From: Bacillota bacterium
Lineage (GTDB): Bacteria > Bacillota > Clostridia > Oscillospirales > Ruminococcaceae
Assembly (NCBI GenBank): GCA_023388515.1
Contig: JAEWGD010000002.1
Coordinates: 1-43,344 of the forward strand
Direction of reading: 5' to 3'
DNA length: 43,344 nt
In this document: positions 1-7,933 of the stretch, piece after piece
Layout: every line of letters starts with the position of its first letter
Position numbering within the stretch: the stretch's first letter is position 1
Translations under genes and position numbers: made by a program
Notes under the pieces: generated by a model
What the model saw: only the letters and a program-made list of their open reading frames with translations
What the model was told of the DNA's origin: nothing
Database searches by the model: none

Positions 1-1
1 A

Positions 2-157
2 GATGAAACAATGTTAAAAGAAATTGATAATTTCTATGCAGCATCAGGTTTTGAGTTGGCTAATAACAGCCTTGAGGAAGTACAACTTTTTGTTAGAGAA
101 ATGATTGATTGTGAGTTAAAGGAATACCAAAAGCGAAAGGATGAATTTTATGAGTAG
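2..157 (+). CDS. 3' end of an unidentified small protein (5' truncated by window)
   Basis: An open frame enters from the window edge and stops after 51 visible residues. The visible part is acidic and helical, ending in KRKDEFYE. I do not recognise a family. Its stop lies inside the first codons of the following DUF4314 gene, so the two are translationally overlapped and probably in one operon of the conjugative element. No function can be proposed from the part seen. Confidence 0.5.
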   Translation, partial: DETMLKEIDNFYAASGFELANNSLEEVQLFVREMIDCELKEYQKRKDEFYE

Positions 158-458
158 TTTTATGAGCAGAGCAATGGTGCATTATTACAAGCAAATGTAT
201 CCAAAGGGCACAAGAATTTGTATTGACAGCATGGAAAATGACCCCAATCCAATTCTATCAGGAACTTGTGGCAAGGTAGATTTTGTTGATGATGCAGGGA
301 CAATTCATTGCGTTTTTGATGATGGGAGAACTCTTGGTGTGATACCGAATGAGGATAGGTTTCATGTTGTCGAGGAACAGGAATTGACGGAGGTTCAGCA
401 AGAGGAAAATCAAGAGGATTTGACGCAAAATGAGGATTTAGATATGGGTATGGGGTGA
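150..458 (+). CDS. DUF4314 family protein of conjugative element
   Basis: A small protein of 102 residues. Its centre (RICIDSMENDPNP, then GTCGKVDFVDDAGTIHCVF, then GRTLGVIPNEDRF) matches the DUF4314 pattern of a small beta-barrel domain common in clostridial conjugative elements. The biochemical role of the family is unknown. I place the start at the ATG at 150 because AAAGGA lies 8 bases upstream of it. An in-frame ATG at 141 has no spaced ribosome site. The C-terminus is an acidic, Gln/Glu-rich tail. The gene overlaps its upstream neighbour, and its stop overlaps the ATG of the next frame (TGATG), which is operon-like packing. Confidence 0.75.
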   Translation: MSSFMSRAMVHYYKQMYPKGTRICIDSMENDPNPILSGTCGKVDFVDDAGTIHCVFDDGRTLGVIPNEDRFHVVEEQELTEVQQEENQEDLTQNEDLDMGMG

Positions 459-625
459 TGGAATTGATAAAATACTTCGACGCATTTGCAGGAATTAGTG
501 GATTTCGTTCAGCATTTGAACGTATCTCCGATTCACAGCTATATAAAATGGCTGGGAATGTTGTTACTGTAAATGTGGCCCAAGCCATTGCTGAAAATCT
601 TTTAAAATTTAACAGAGTAAAATAA
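458..625 (+). pseudogene. Collapsed DNA cytosine-5 methyltransferase remnant
   Basis: This 55-residue frame joins the two ends of a C5-cytosine methyltransferase. It starts with motif I (FDAFAGISGFRSAFE) and passes directly to the C-terminal motif X region (SDSQLYKMAGNVVTVNVAQA). Everything between is absent, including the catalytic Pro-Cys of motif IV, motifs VI and VIII and the target recognition domain. Family members are normally over 300 residues, so this cannot methylate DNA. The start codon and coupling to the upstream stop are intact, which suggests a clean in-frame internal deletion rather than gradual decay. A strong hairpin follows immediately. Confidence 0.8.
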
Positions 626-628
626 ATT

Positions 629-680
629 AAAGTCGTTTTGCCAACAGCAGAAATTTCTGTTGCTTGCAAAGCGACTTTTT
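629..680 (+). terminator. Long nested hairpin with T tract after the methylase remnant
   Basis: A 13-bp outer stem (629-641 with 666-678, one G.U) encloses an inner 6-bp stem (642-647 with 657-662), and the sequence then runs into Ts. This looks like an intrinsic terminator. Bases 640-653 can instead pair perfectly with 697-710, so two mutually exclusive folds are possible. Confidence 0.6.
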
Positions 681-732
681 GTTGCCTGTATGCTCTTTTC
701 TGCTGTTGGCTCACAACGGCGGAAAGGATAAA

Positions 733-1917
733 ATGAATAGTTTTATGTCATGGATTGGTGGTAAAAAAGCACTTAGGAACGAGATTCTGATGAGGTTTCC
801 ACTATATTATGAGCGATATATTGAGGTGTTTGGTGGTGCAGGTTGGGTATTGTTTCACAAGCCACCAGGAAACGATTTTGAAGTATACAATGACTTTAAT
901 CCTAATCTTGTAAATCTATACCGATGCGTTAGAGATAAGCCAGAGGAATTAATGGAGAAACTGAAATACTGCTTAAACTCAAGAAAAGATTTTAATGAGA
1001 ATGCAAAGCTTCAACATAAGGCAAAATGGCTTGCAGGTTCTGCTTTGTACTCTGCTGATCAAGCCATGATGTCAGTAATGTCAACGGCTCTTTCAAGACT
1101 TAACAGTTTTATTGATTCAGAAATGGAACAGCTTTTGTGTTTTGGTACAACCCTTGATGCAGAAACTTTCTGTTCTAAAAAATCAGCCGTATTCATTATT
1201 TTACCAGAGGAAGATAAGTCGAAATATTTTATGGCAAGCCTAATTATTCAGCAAATGTATCGAGAAATCCTTGTCATTGCCGATGAAAACGGTGGTAAAC
1301 TGCAAAATAGGGTTATGTTTTATTTAGATGAGTTTGGTACGATACCCAAAATTGAAGGTGCTGAAATGATGTTCTCCGCAAGCCGTTCCCGAAAAATCAG
1401 TATTGTAGGCATTATCCAGTCCTTTGCACAGCTTGAGCAGAACTACGGAAAACAAGGTCAGGAAATTATTACAGATAATACTCAGTTAACTATTTTTGGC
1501 GGTTTTGCTCCCAACTCTCAATCGGCAGAGGTTCTGTCAAAGGCTTTGGGAGAGCAAACTGTTTTGTCAGGTTCTGTTTCTCATGGGCGTGATAAAAGTC
1601 AATCTTTGCAAATGATAGGTAGACCTCTTATGACGGTTGATGAACTTAAAAGTATGCCTAAAGGACAGTTTATTGTTATGAAAACAGGCACAAGTCCTAT
1701 GATTTCAAAATTGAAACTGTTTTTTAAATGGGGAATTTCATTTGATGAGCCTTACATTCTTTCTGACAAGGGTGCAAGAGAAGTTTCATATATCAGCAAG
1801 GAAAAATTGATGAAAGCAGTGGAATTGAAATATCTGCAAAAGGAGAAAGAGTTGATTTATTATGATGATGAAGATGATGAATTTGATAGTAAAATTAGGC
1901 TTAAAACAGGAGGTTGA
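733..1917 (+). CDS. In-frame chimera: Dam-type methylase N-terminus fused to VirD4/TraG coupling protein C-terminus
   Basis: Residues 1 to about 95 look like the N-terminus of a Dam-family adenine methylase (SWIGGKKALRNEI, then the SAM loop EVFGGAGWVLF). The DPPY catalytic motif never appears. From about residue 97 (KWLAGSALYSADQAMMS) the protein is the C-terminal half of a VirD4/TraG-type coupling ATPase, with the Walker B segment FYLDEFGTIPKIEGAEMMF and the conserved FSASRSRKISIVGIIQSFAQL. The membrane anchor and Walker A are missing. Such coupling proteins are usually about 600 residues and link the relaxosome to the transfer channel. This product should lack both parent activities. I chose the ATG at 733 because GGCGGAAAGGA precedes it. 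Either one deletion or recombination between two genes could have made it. Confidence 0.8.
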   Translation: MNSFMSWIGGKKALRNEILMRFPLYYERYIEVFGGAGWVLFHKPPGNDFEVYNDFNPNLVNLYRCVRDKPEELMEKLKYCLNSRKDFNENAKLQHKAKWLAGSALYSADQAMMSVMSTALSRLNSFIDSEMEQLLCFGTTLDAETFCSKKSAVFIILPEEDKSKYFMASLIIQQMYREILVIADENGGKLQNRVMFYLDEFGTIPKIEGAEMMFSASRSRKISIVGIIQSFAQLEQNYGKQGQEIITDNTQLTIFGGFAPNSQSAEVLSKALGEQTVLSGSVSHGRDKSQSLQMIGRPLMTVDELKSMPKGQFIVMKTGTSPMISKLKLFFKWGISFDEPYILSDKGAREVSYISKEKLMKAVELKYLQKEKELIYYDDEDDEFDSKIRLKTGG

Positions 1918-1923
1918 TGATGG

Positions 1924-2181
1924 ATGAGATTTTTAAGGGAAATTTATGATTATGACCTACCACACAGGGCAGTTACTGTATTTATGTATCTATCCAACAG
2001 AGCCAACAAAAGCAAGACTTGCTTTCCGTCTGTGAAACGTATTTCTGAAGATTTGCACATTTCAAAATCAACAGTGTTCAGGGCGTTAAACGACCTTGAA
2101 GCTGTTGGACTTATTAAACGAGAAGAAAGATGGAGGGATAATGGGGGTAGGAGTAGTACGCTTTATTGGTTAAAAAGTTGA
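1924..2181 (+). CDS. Winged helix-turn-helix DNA-binding protein (HTH_36 type)
   Basis: An 85-residue protein that is almost entirely a winged helix: RAVTVFMYLSNRANKSK, then SVKRISEDLHISKSTVFRALNDLE with a recognition helix, then a wing. This is the HTH_36 type seen in replication initiators and small regulators of plasmids and conjugative elements. AGGAGG at 1908-1913 precedes the start. The gene follows the coupling-protein chimera by 6 bases and sits just before the TrbL-like gene, so it probably belongs to the transfer operon. It could be a regulator or a truncated replication protein; target unknown. Confidence 0.7.
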   Translation: MRFLREIYDYDLPHRAVTVFMYLSNRANKSKTCFPSVKRISEDLHISKSTVFRALNDLEAVGLIKREERWRDNGGRSSTLYWLKS

Positions 2182-2199
2182 AAAGAAGGAGGGAGAAAA

Positions 2200-3117
2200 A
2201 TGTTTAATTGGATCGGCGATGCAATAGACTGGATGGGTGAGAAAATTGGTGGAGCAGTCGAGGGTGTGGGCTCTGCAATTTCTGAAGCTGTGTGGGATAT
2301 AATGCTTGAATGGTTATACACTACGGTTTTTGGAGCGATTTCTGAGTTTTTTACAATGATAAACGGTATGGGTGCAGGGGTATTTGAACTTTCATGGGTG
2401 AATGCATTTCTAAAACTGTTCTCCAATTTTGGTTGGACTCTGTTTGTGACAGGGTTGATTGTTGCAGTGTTTGATGTTGCGATTGAATACCAGACAGGGC
2501 GGGCGAATATCAAAATGACGGCGATAAATGTCCTCAAGGGATTTATGGCGGTGAGTATGTTCACGACTGTACCTGTAAGCCTGTATAGGTTCTGTGTTTC
2601 TTTGCAAAATATGTTTTCAGATGACCTGATTAGGTCTTTTACAGGTTCGATGAGCACGGATATTGGGTCAACTGCACAGATTGCTTTGCAGACTATGATG
2701 GGTGTGGATTCGTTGTTTGGACTGTTGACAATGATTGCTTTAGGCTATTGCGTGGTTAAAATTTTCTTTTCCAATATTAAAAGAGGTGGGATTTTGCTGT
2801 GCCAGATTGCGGTTGGAAGTTTGTATATGTTTAGCATTCCAAGAGGGTATACTGACGGATTTACAGCATGGATGAAACAGGTCATAGCTCTGTGCCTAAC
2901 TTCATTTTTGCAAACAACATTGCTGTTTTTAGGACTTCTCACATGGCAGACCAATATGCTTTTAGGCTTGGGAATTATGTTATCGGCAAATGAAGTACCA
3001 AGAATTGCACAGCAGTTCGGGCTTGATACAAGTGTTAAAGTGAATATGATGAGTGTGACGCATTCTGTTAATACGGCTGTTAGTGCGGGAAGATTTGTAG
3101 CAAGGAAGCTTGCATAG
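2200..3117 (+). CDS. TrbL/VirB6-like conjugal transfer membrane protein
   Basis: A 305-residue polytopic membrane protein. An amphipathic, Gly-rich N-terminus is followed by about six hydrophobic segments (for example around residues 75-90, 105-125, 175-195 and 225-265). The layout and the position just before prgI and virB4 match the TrbL/VirB6-type inner-membrane channel protein of Gram-positive conjugative elements. It should form part of the mating channel in the membrane. AGGAGGGAG gives a strong ribosome site. It is full length for its type. A MerR cassette, which is not a transfer gene, separates it from prgI. Confidence 0.75.
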   Translation: MFNWIGDAIDWMGEKIGGAVEGVGSAISEAVWDIMLEWLYTTVFGAISEFFTMINGMGAGVFELSWVNAFLKLFSNFGWTLFVTGLIVAVFDVAIEYQTGRANIKMTAINVLKGFMAVSMFTTVPVSLYRFCVSLQNMFSDDLIRSFTGSMSTDIGSTAQIALQTMMGVDSLFGLLTMIALGYCVVKIFFSNIKRGGILLCQIAVGSLYMFSIPRGYTDGFTAWMKQVIALCLTSFLQTTLLFLGLLTWQTNMLLGLGIMLSANEVPRIAQQFGLDTSVKVNMMSVTHSVNTAVSAGRFVARKLA

Positions 3118-3183
3118 ATTATTTTAAAGTGGTACAATAATAATTAAAATCAAAATAAATTTTTTGAATTTTCAAAAACCCTC

Positions 3184-3214
3184 TTGACTCTCCTTTTAGG
3201 GGAGGGTGTAAGAT
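3184..3214 (+). promoter_or_regulatory. MerR-type promoter with 19-bp spacer
   Basis: TTGACT and TAAGAT are separated by 19 bp, the over-long spacer typical of promoters twisted into activity by MerR-family regulators. A dyad of CTCTCC and GGGGAGGG lies in the spacer where MerR proteins bind. It directly precedes the MerR-family gene, so autoregulation is likely. Confidence 0.75.
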
Positions 3215-3240
3215 AGAATTACGGGAAAGGAGAGGATAGA

Positions 3241-4065
3241 ATGTACCGAATTGGCGTGTTTTCAAAAATGAGCAAAACAACTGTCAAAGCACTGAGATAT
3301 TATGATGAAATAGGAATCTTAAAACCCGAAGTGACCGATAAGTTTACCGGTTATCGTATGTATACTACAGACCAGTTATTTAAACTTCACTATATTCAGT
3401 CGCTCAGACAGATTGGATTGTCTATTGATGAAATCAATCTTATTCTTAAAAGCGGTTCAACAGAGATGATTCTTGAAAACCGCAGAGTTGAGGTTGTTAC
3501 ACAGTTGAAATTGGCACATGAAATACTTTCCCGAATCGATTTTATTTTATCAGAAAAAGGGGATGAAAATTTTATGAGTTATCAGGCGATTATTAAGGAT
3601 TTGCCAAAGTGTATTGTTTATTCGCAGAAGATGGTGATTCCGGGTTATGAAGTTTACAATGAGGTGATTCCTGCCATCGGAAAAAAGCTGACTGACAAAT
3701 ACCCTGATTTGAAATGTGTTGTACCGGAGTATTGTTTTGTTAGATATTTGGACGGCGAGTACCGTGAACAAGATATTAATATCGAGTTTTGTGAGGCAGT
3801 TGACAAAATGAAACCTGACTTTGATGGCATTGTTTTCAAAGAACTTGAGTCTGTTAAGGCAGTTTCTGTTATGCACAAAGGATCGTATAGTACGATTTCA
3901 CAGGCATATGCTTTTGTATATAAGTGGATTGAAGGAAATGAATATTCGGCAAGTGACAGTCCACGTGAAAGTTATATTGACGGAGTCTGGAACAAGGACA
4001 GCGAAGAAGAATGGCTCACGGAAATTCAAATTCCTATTATTAAAAGTAGTAGTATAAAATTGTAA
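3241..4065 (+). CDS. MerR-family regulator with GyrI-like effector domain
   Basis: The N-terminal 75 residues are a MerR winged helix (MYRIGVFSKMSKTTVKALRYY, then GYRMYTTDQLFKLHYIQSLR). A helical linker follows. Residues 100-274 resemble the GyrI/BmrR-type effector-binding domain (IVYSQKMVIPGYEVY; VMHKGSYSTISQAYAFVYKW), which binds hydrophobic cationic drugs or similar ligands in known members. A 19-bp-spacer promoter lies upstream and a perfect terminator downstream, so it is a self-contained cassette placed between transfer genes. No efflux pump gene is beside it, so its target may be only itself or lie elsewhere. GGAAAGGAGAGG is the ribosome site. Confidence 0.9.
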   Translation: MYRIGVFSKMSKTTVKALRYYDEIGILKPEVTDKFTGYRMYTTDQLFKLHYIQSLRQIGLSIDEINLILKSGSTEMILENRRVEVVTQLKLAHEILSRIDFILSEKGDENFMSYQAIIKDLPKCIVYSQKMVIPGYEVYNEVIPAIGKKLTDKYPDLKCVVPEYCFVRYLDGEYREQDINIEFCEAVDKMKPDFDGIVFKELESVKAVSVMHKGSYSTISQAYAFVYKWIEGNEYSASDSPRESYIDGVWNKDSEEEWLTEIQIPIIKSSSIKL

Positions 4066-4083
4066 ACTGAATATCGTATAAAA

Positions 4084-4116
4084 ATACCGCTGACTAAAAA
4101 CCAGCGGTATTTTTTT
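4084..4116 (+). terminator. Intrinsic terminator after the MerR gene
   Basis: A perfect 9-bp stem (ATACCGCTG with CAGCGGTAT), a 9-base loop and a run of seven Ts. It ends the MerR cassette only 22 bases before the prgI start. Confidence 0.9.
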
Positions 4117-4137
4117 ATTTAAAAGGAGTGAACAAAA

Positions 4138-4398
4138 ATGAAAACCTATATCTACCCGCAGAATTTGAAAGCAAATTCACGGTTATGGCTATGGAGCATT
4201 AAGGACTTTTTGATTATAGCACTAAGCCTCATAGTTTCAGTATTTATCGTTACACAGCTAAGAACATTTTTCCCTTTTGCAATCACTGCTGTATTTGCTT
4301 TTTTAAGTATTAGAATTGAAGAAACAACAGTTATGGACTATATTGTCTGTGCATTTAAGTATTTTTTGACTGCACAGCAGATTTATTTTTGGAGGTAA
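4138..4398 (+). CDS. PrgI family conjugal transfer membrane protein
   Basis: An 86-residue protein with two closely spaced hydrophobic segments (about 25-42 and 46-60) after a short cytosolic start (MKTYIYPQNLKANSRLW). This is the PrgI family of small membrane proteins encoded next to virB4 in Gram-positive conjugation systems (VirB3-like position in the channel). AAAAGGAGTG precedes the ATG. Normally virB4 follows closely; here a Fic cassette with its own promoter and terminator lies between them. Confidence 0.8.
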   Translation: MKTYIYPQNLKANSRLWLWSIKDFLIIALSLIVSVFIVTQLRTFFPFAITAVFAFLSIRIEETTVMDYIVCAFKYFLTAQQIYFWR

Positions 4399-4406
4399 GT
4401 CAAGTA

Positions 4407-4435
4407 TTGATTTCTTTGTTAAATTGTGATATACT
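4407..4435 (+). promoter_or_regulatory. Sigma-A type promoter for the Fic gene
   Basis: TTGATT and TATACT separated by 17 bp, ending 25 bases before the Fic start codon at 4461. It overlaps nothing in prgI beyond the region after its stop, and marks the Fic gene as independently transcribed. Confidence 0.7.
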
Positions 4436-4460
4436 AATAAACGGAAAAGGCGGTGAGCAT

Positions 4461-5228
4461 ATGGACTATAACAGACTTCTTGAATTAAAACAGCAATATA
4501 ATGAAAACAAGAGCAAAATTGCTACAAGTACGCTTGAAAGCTATAATAAAGCTTTTGAAGTGGAATATGCCCATAACTCAACCGCAATTGAGGGAAATAC
4601 GCTTACTTTGATTGAAACTAAGGTAGTACTTGAAGATGGAATTTCTATCGGAGGAAAAAATCTTCGTGAAATTTATGAGGTTATTAATCACAATAAAGCA
4701 TTTCAGTATGTAAAAAAAGCAATTTCTGAAAACAAGGTTTTGAATGAAAATATTGTTAAGGACATACACGCTATTTTGATGGAAAATATCTTTACTGGAG
4801 GTATTTACCGAAATGTAGATGTATATATTTCTGGTGCAACGCATACACCCCCGACACCTAATGAAATGTATCGGCAGATTAAAGACTTTTATGAGAATAT
4901 ACAGCCAAGAACAGATTTAAATGAAATTGAACTTGCAACATGGGTACATGCAGAATTTGTAAGAATTCATCCATTTGTTGATGGGAATGGAAGAACATCA
5001 AGGTTGATTATGAATTACAAGTTGATGGAGAATGGTTGGCTTCCTGTTTCTATACAGAAAGAAAACCGTTTGGAATACTTCAATGCACTTGAAAGCTATG
5101 CAGTAGATAAGAATTTAGCACCATTTGCAGATATGATTGCAAGGCTTCAAGAGATTCAGCTGGAGCATCACATATCAATGGAAATTAATCATACAGAGGA
5201 AATAGGGTTCATCAACCCTAAAATGTAG
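4461..5228 (+). CDS. Fic family protein (class II, likely AMP transferase)
   Basis: A 255-residue Fic-domain protein. The active-site loop HPFVDGNGRTSR (about residue 168) carries the catalytic His and all canonical positions, so transfer of AMP or a related group to a target hydroxyl is expected. The segment STAIEGN near residue 39 fits the (S/T)xxxE(G/N) inhibitory motif on an N-terminal helix, which defines class II autoinhibited Fic proteins. A hydrophobic beta-flap (YISGATHTPPTPNEM) lies where targets dock. An upstream in-frame ATG at 4389 overlaps prgI and lacks a spaced ribosome site. The ATG at 4461 follows AAGGCGGTGAG and the promoter. The gene is inserted between prgI and the virB4 pair and has its own terminator. 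Confidence 0.9.
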   Translation: MDYNRLLELKQQYNENKSKIATSTLESYNKAFEVEYAHNSTAIEGNTLTLIETKVVLEDGISIGGKNLREIYEVINHNKAFQYVKKAISENKVLNENIVKDIHAILMENIFTGGIYRNVDVYISGATHTPPTPNEMYRQIKDFYENIQPRTDLNEIELATWVHAEFVRIHPFVDGNGRTSRLIMNYKLMENGWLPVSIQKENRLEYFNALESYAVDKNLAPFADMIARLQEIQLEHHISMEINHTEEIGFINPKM

Positions 5229-5240
5229 ATATATCATATC

Positions 5241-5268
5241 AAAACGTCTGAGAAGTCAGGCGTTTTTT
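5241..5268 (+). terminator. Intrinsic terminator after the Fic gene
   Basis: An 11-bp stem (5241-5251 with 5256-5266, one T.G), loop GAAG, then Ts. It closes the Fic cassette before the next transfer gene. Confidence 0.85.
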
Positions 5269-5289
5269 ATTTTTGAAAGGAATGGTATA

Positions 5290-5895
5290 ATGAACAAAGC
5301 ATCTCAAAGCATTAGCAAACGAAAAAAATCCACACAAAACTTAATAGGGATAGAAACATTTAGCAGGTACGGACTTAAAATGAACAAGTCTGAACTTGCT
5401 TTTTTTATGGTCTCACCGACCAATATTTCTGTACTTTCACAGGCGAATATTGATGTAAAAATTCATCATTTGATGGCGTTGTTGTCAACAGTGCCAGAAC
5501 TTGAAATTGTTTGCCTTGACAGCTGTGAATGTTTTGATGAAAATAAGCTTAATATTCAGAAAAGGCTTAGAGAAGAAACAAATGAAAATGTAAGGAAAGT
5601 GTTGAACAGTGACCATGAATTCCTTGATCATATTCAGGTTGAAATGTCAACGGCAAGGCAATTTTTATTCTGTATTAGAACAAAAAAGGAAAAGCAGGAG
5701 CAGATTTTTCACTTTATAAATCGTGTTCAAAAAGCAATCAGTGAGCATGGTTTTGAGATAAAGCTTATGTCAAAATCAGATATTAAAAGAATGCTTGCAA
5801 TTTACTTTGAAGCCTCAATGTCAGGTGAGGAAATTTCAGATATTGAAGGTATGGAACATTTTAATTTAACGAAAGAAGGTATGGGTAATGTTTAA
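5290..5895 (+). CDS. VirB4 N-domain-like conjugal transfer protein
   Basis: A 201-residue protein without signal peptide or membrane segments. The fold pattern (NISVLSQANIDVKIHHLMALL, then a long charged helix, then FLFCIRTKKEKQEQIFHFINR) resembles the non-ATPase N-terminal domain that precedes the motor in VirB4/TraC proteins. Its stop overlaps the start of the VirB4 ATPase gene by 8 bases. Together the two products equal the length of a full VirB4, so this is probably a split VirB4 whose halves associate at the membrane channel. The assignment rests mainly on context; sequence conservation in this domain is weak. Confidence 0.55.
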   Translation: MNKASQSISKRKKSTQNLIGIETFSRYGLKMNKSELAFFMVSPTNISVLSQANIDVKIHHLMALLSTVPELEIVCLDSCECFDENKLNIQKRLREETNENVRKVLNSDHEFLDHIQVEMSTARQFLFCIRTKKEKQEQIFHFINRVQKAISEHGFEIKLMSKSDIKRMLAIYFEASMSGEEISDIEGMEHFNLTKEGMGNV

Positions 5896-7714
5896 ACGCA
5901 AATCAATAGTTCTAAGCCCTGAAGAAAAGGAAGAACTAAAAATCAAGGACTTTTTCGACCGAATTCTACCATCGACTGTGCGATTTTTCCCTGATGCATA
6001 TATCAGTGGGAACTCATATAAATGTGTGTGGGCGATTCGTGAATATCCTCCTTCAACAGAGGAACAAGCAATTTTATCCCATCTTGCTGATAGAAACAAC
6101 GTTACGCTGAGAATTTATAATCGGCTTGTTGACAGCATGGAACAGCGTCAGATTATTCAGCATGCCACACGAAAAAACAAACTTATGACAACTACAAATG
6201 ATGTGACAGATTCAATTAATGCAGAAAATAACTTGCAAGATGTAGTTGAGCTTATCTCAAATCTTAGGAGGAATAAAGAACCTTTGCTTCATACCGCTGT
6301 TTTTATTGAGCTTAAAGCTGGCAGTGAGGATAAATTAAAGGAACTACAGTCAGATATTATGATGGAATTGACACGCTCTAAAATTACAGTTGATCGTTTA
6401 ATATTACGCCAGAGGGAGGGCTTTTTGTCTGTTCTTCCGTTTGGATATAATACTTTTGGAAGTCAATTTGAAAGGGTTTTGCCAGCATCAAGTGTCGCAA
6501 ACCTTTATCCGTTGAACTATTCAGGAAAGACGGATGAAAAGGGTTTTTACATCGGTAGAGATAAATTTGGCACGAATATTCTTGTTGACTTTAATAAACG
6601 CAGTGATGACAAGACAAACGCAAATGTTCTTATTCTTGGAAACAGTGGTCAAGGTAAGTCATATCTGATGAAACTGCTCCTTACTAATATGAGAGAATCA
6701 GGCAAAAGTATAATTATTCTTGATGCTGAACAGGAATATGAGGATTTGACAAACAATCTCGGTGGAACTTATCTTGACTTTATGTCTGGGGAATATATGA
6801 TAAATCCACTTGAACCTAAGGCATGGGGTGTTGCAGAAAAATCAGAAAGCAGTCCCGAACCGTTCCGTAAGGTTACCCGATTAAGTCAACACATTTCATA
6901 TCTCAAGGACTTTTTCAGAGCCTATAAAGATTTTAGTGACAGTGAGATTGACACAATAGAAATTATGTTAATGAAACTTTACGCAAGGTTTGATATTGAT
7001 GATTTCACTGATTTTGATAAGTTAAGTCCCAATGATTATCCTATTATGCAAGACTTGTATGACCTTATTGAAAAGGAATTCATGATTTTTGACAGCGAAA
7101 AAAAGTACCTCTACACAGAAGAAACCTTGCAGAATATCTGTCTAGGATTACATTCAATGTGCAAAGGTGCAGAAAGTAAATATTTTAATGGGCACACAAA
7201 TATTAAAAACAGTGAATTTTTATGCTTTGGTGTTAAAGGACTTATGGATACCAACAAACGACTTAAAGATACACTTTTGTTTAACATTTTATCATTCATG
7301 AGCAATCAGCTTTTAGGAAAGGGAAATACAGTTGCAAGCATCGATGAGCTGTATTTGTTTCTCACAAACATGACGGCAATTGAATATATCCGCAACGCCA
7401 TGAAACGTGTGCGAAAAAAAGAATCGTCAATAATTGTGGCATCACAAAATATTGACGATTTTCTTATCCCAGAAATAAAAGAATTTACAAAGCCACTGTT
7501 CTCAATCCCAACCCATCAGTTTCTTTTCAATGCTGGAAACATTAATCCTAAGGCTTATATGGACACCCTCCAATTAGAGCAGTCGGAGTTTGAATTAATC
7601 AAATATCCTGAACGTGGTTCTTGCCTTTATAGGTGTGGAAATGAACGTTATTTATTGCAAGTTATCGCTCCACCATATAAAGAAAAACTGTTTGGAAGTG
7701 CGGGTGGGAGGTAG
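5888..7714 (+). CDS. VirB4-like conjugal transfer ATPase
   Basis: A 608-residue motor ATPase. Walker A is ILGNSGQGKSYLMK (about residue 250) and Walker B is VASIDELYLFL (about residue 484). The segment KESSIIVASQNIDDF after it fits the conserved Gln-containing motif of VirB4/TraE proteins. It should hydrolyse ATP at the cytoplasmic face to drive assembly of the mating channel. It overlaps the preceding N-domain gene by 8 bases, with the start read as ATG after GAAAGAAGGTATGGGTA. All ATPase motifs look intact, unlike those of the damaged coupling protein upstream. Confidence 0.9.
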   Translation: MFKRKSIVLSPEEKEELKIKDFFDRILPSTVRFFPDAYISGNSYKCVWAIREYPPSTEEQAILSHLADRNNVTLRIYNRLVDSMEQRQIIQHATRKNKLMTTTNDVTDSINAENNLQDVVELISNLRRNKEPLLHTAVFIELKAGSEDKLKELQSDIMMELTRSKITVDRLILRQREGFLSVLPFGYNTFGSQFERVLPASSVANLYPLNYSGKTDEKGFYIGRDKFGTNILVDFNKRSDDKTNANVLILGNSGQGKSYLMKLLLTNMRESGKSIIILDAEQEYEDLTNNLGGTYLDFMSGEYMINPLEPKAWGVAEKSESSPEPFRKVTRLSQHISYLKDFFRAYKDFSDSEIDTIEIMLMKLYARFDIDDFTDFDKLSPNDYPIMQDLYDLIEKEFMIFDSEKKYLYTEETLQNICLGLHSMCKGAESKYFNGHTNIKNSEFLCFGVKGLMDTNKRLKDTLLFNILSFMSNQLLGKGNTVASIDELYLFLTNMTAIEYIRNAMKRVRKKESSIIVASQNIDDFLIPEIKEFTKPLFSIPTHQFLFNAGNINPKAYMDTLQLEQSEFELIKYPERGSCLYRCGNERYLLQVIAPPYKEKLFGSAGGR

Positions 7715-7715
7715 A

Positions 7716-7916
7716 TTATTCTTCTTCTTGTGAAAGAAGTACTTCCTCAGTTTCAATTTGAAGTTGCTTTAGATTTGATATTGACTGTTCAAGTTGTGGG
7801 AGCTTTCCCTCATCAAACTGTGTTTCTACCAGTAATCTTTTGAACTGCTCAAGCTTTTCTGTAATGTCTGATATACCATTGAACAACGTAAAATAAAGCT
7901 TTTTGTAGTCTGCCAT
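7716..7916 (-). CDS. Small conserved protein of conjugative elements, unknown function
   Basis: A 66-residue helical protein (MADYKKLYFTLFNGISDITEK, followed by a Gln/Glu-rich coiled-coil stretch). Proteins of this type, starting DYKKLYF.LFN, are common in clostridial genomes and mobile elements without assigned function. It is transcribed divergently from an XRE regulator. GAGGTGATAAA precedes the ATG, and a consensus promoter (TTGACA, 17 bp, TATAAT) lies on the minus strand just upstream with an operator-like dyad inside. It is probably controlled by the XRE protein, perhaps as an accessory or antitoxin-like partner; that last point is a guess. Confidence 0.65.
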   Translation of the reverse strand: MADYKKLYFTLFNGISDITEKLEQFKRLLVETQFDEGKLPQLEQSISNLKQLQIETEEVLLSQEEE

Positions 7917-7933
7917 TTTATCACCTCAATAAT

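Noticed and set aside
629..710. Group II intron or retron RNA at the hairpins
   Set aside because: No domain V-like hairpin and no reverse transcriptase gene is present in the window.
160..714. 184-residue open frame on the minus strand across DUF4314 and the methylase remnant
   Set aside because: It is antisense to clearly coding frames, has no ribosome site and reads as low-complexity shadow sequence.
2410..3137. Minus-strand frames within the TrbL-like gene
   Set aside because: Shadow frames opposite a membrane protein gene; no start signals.
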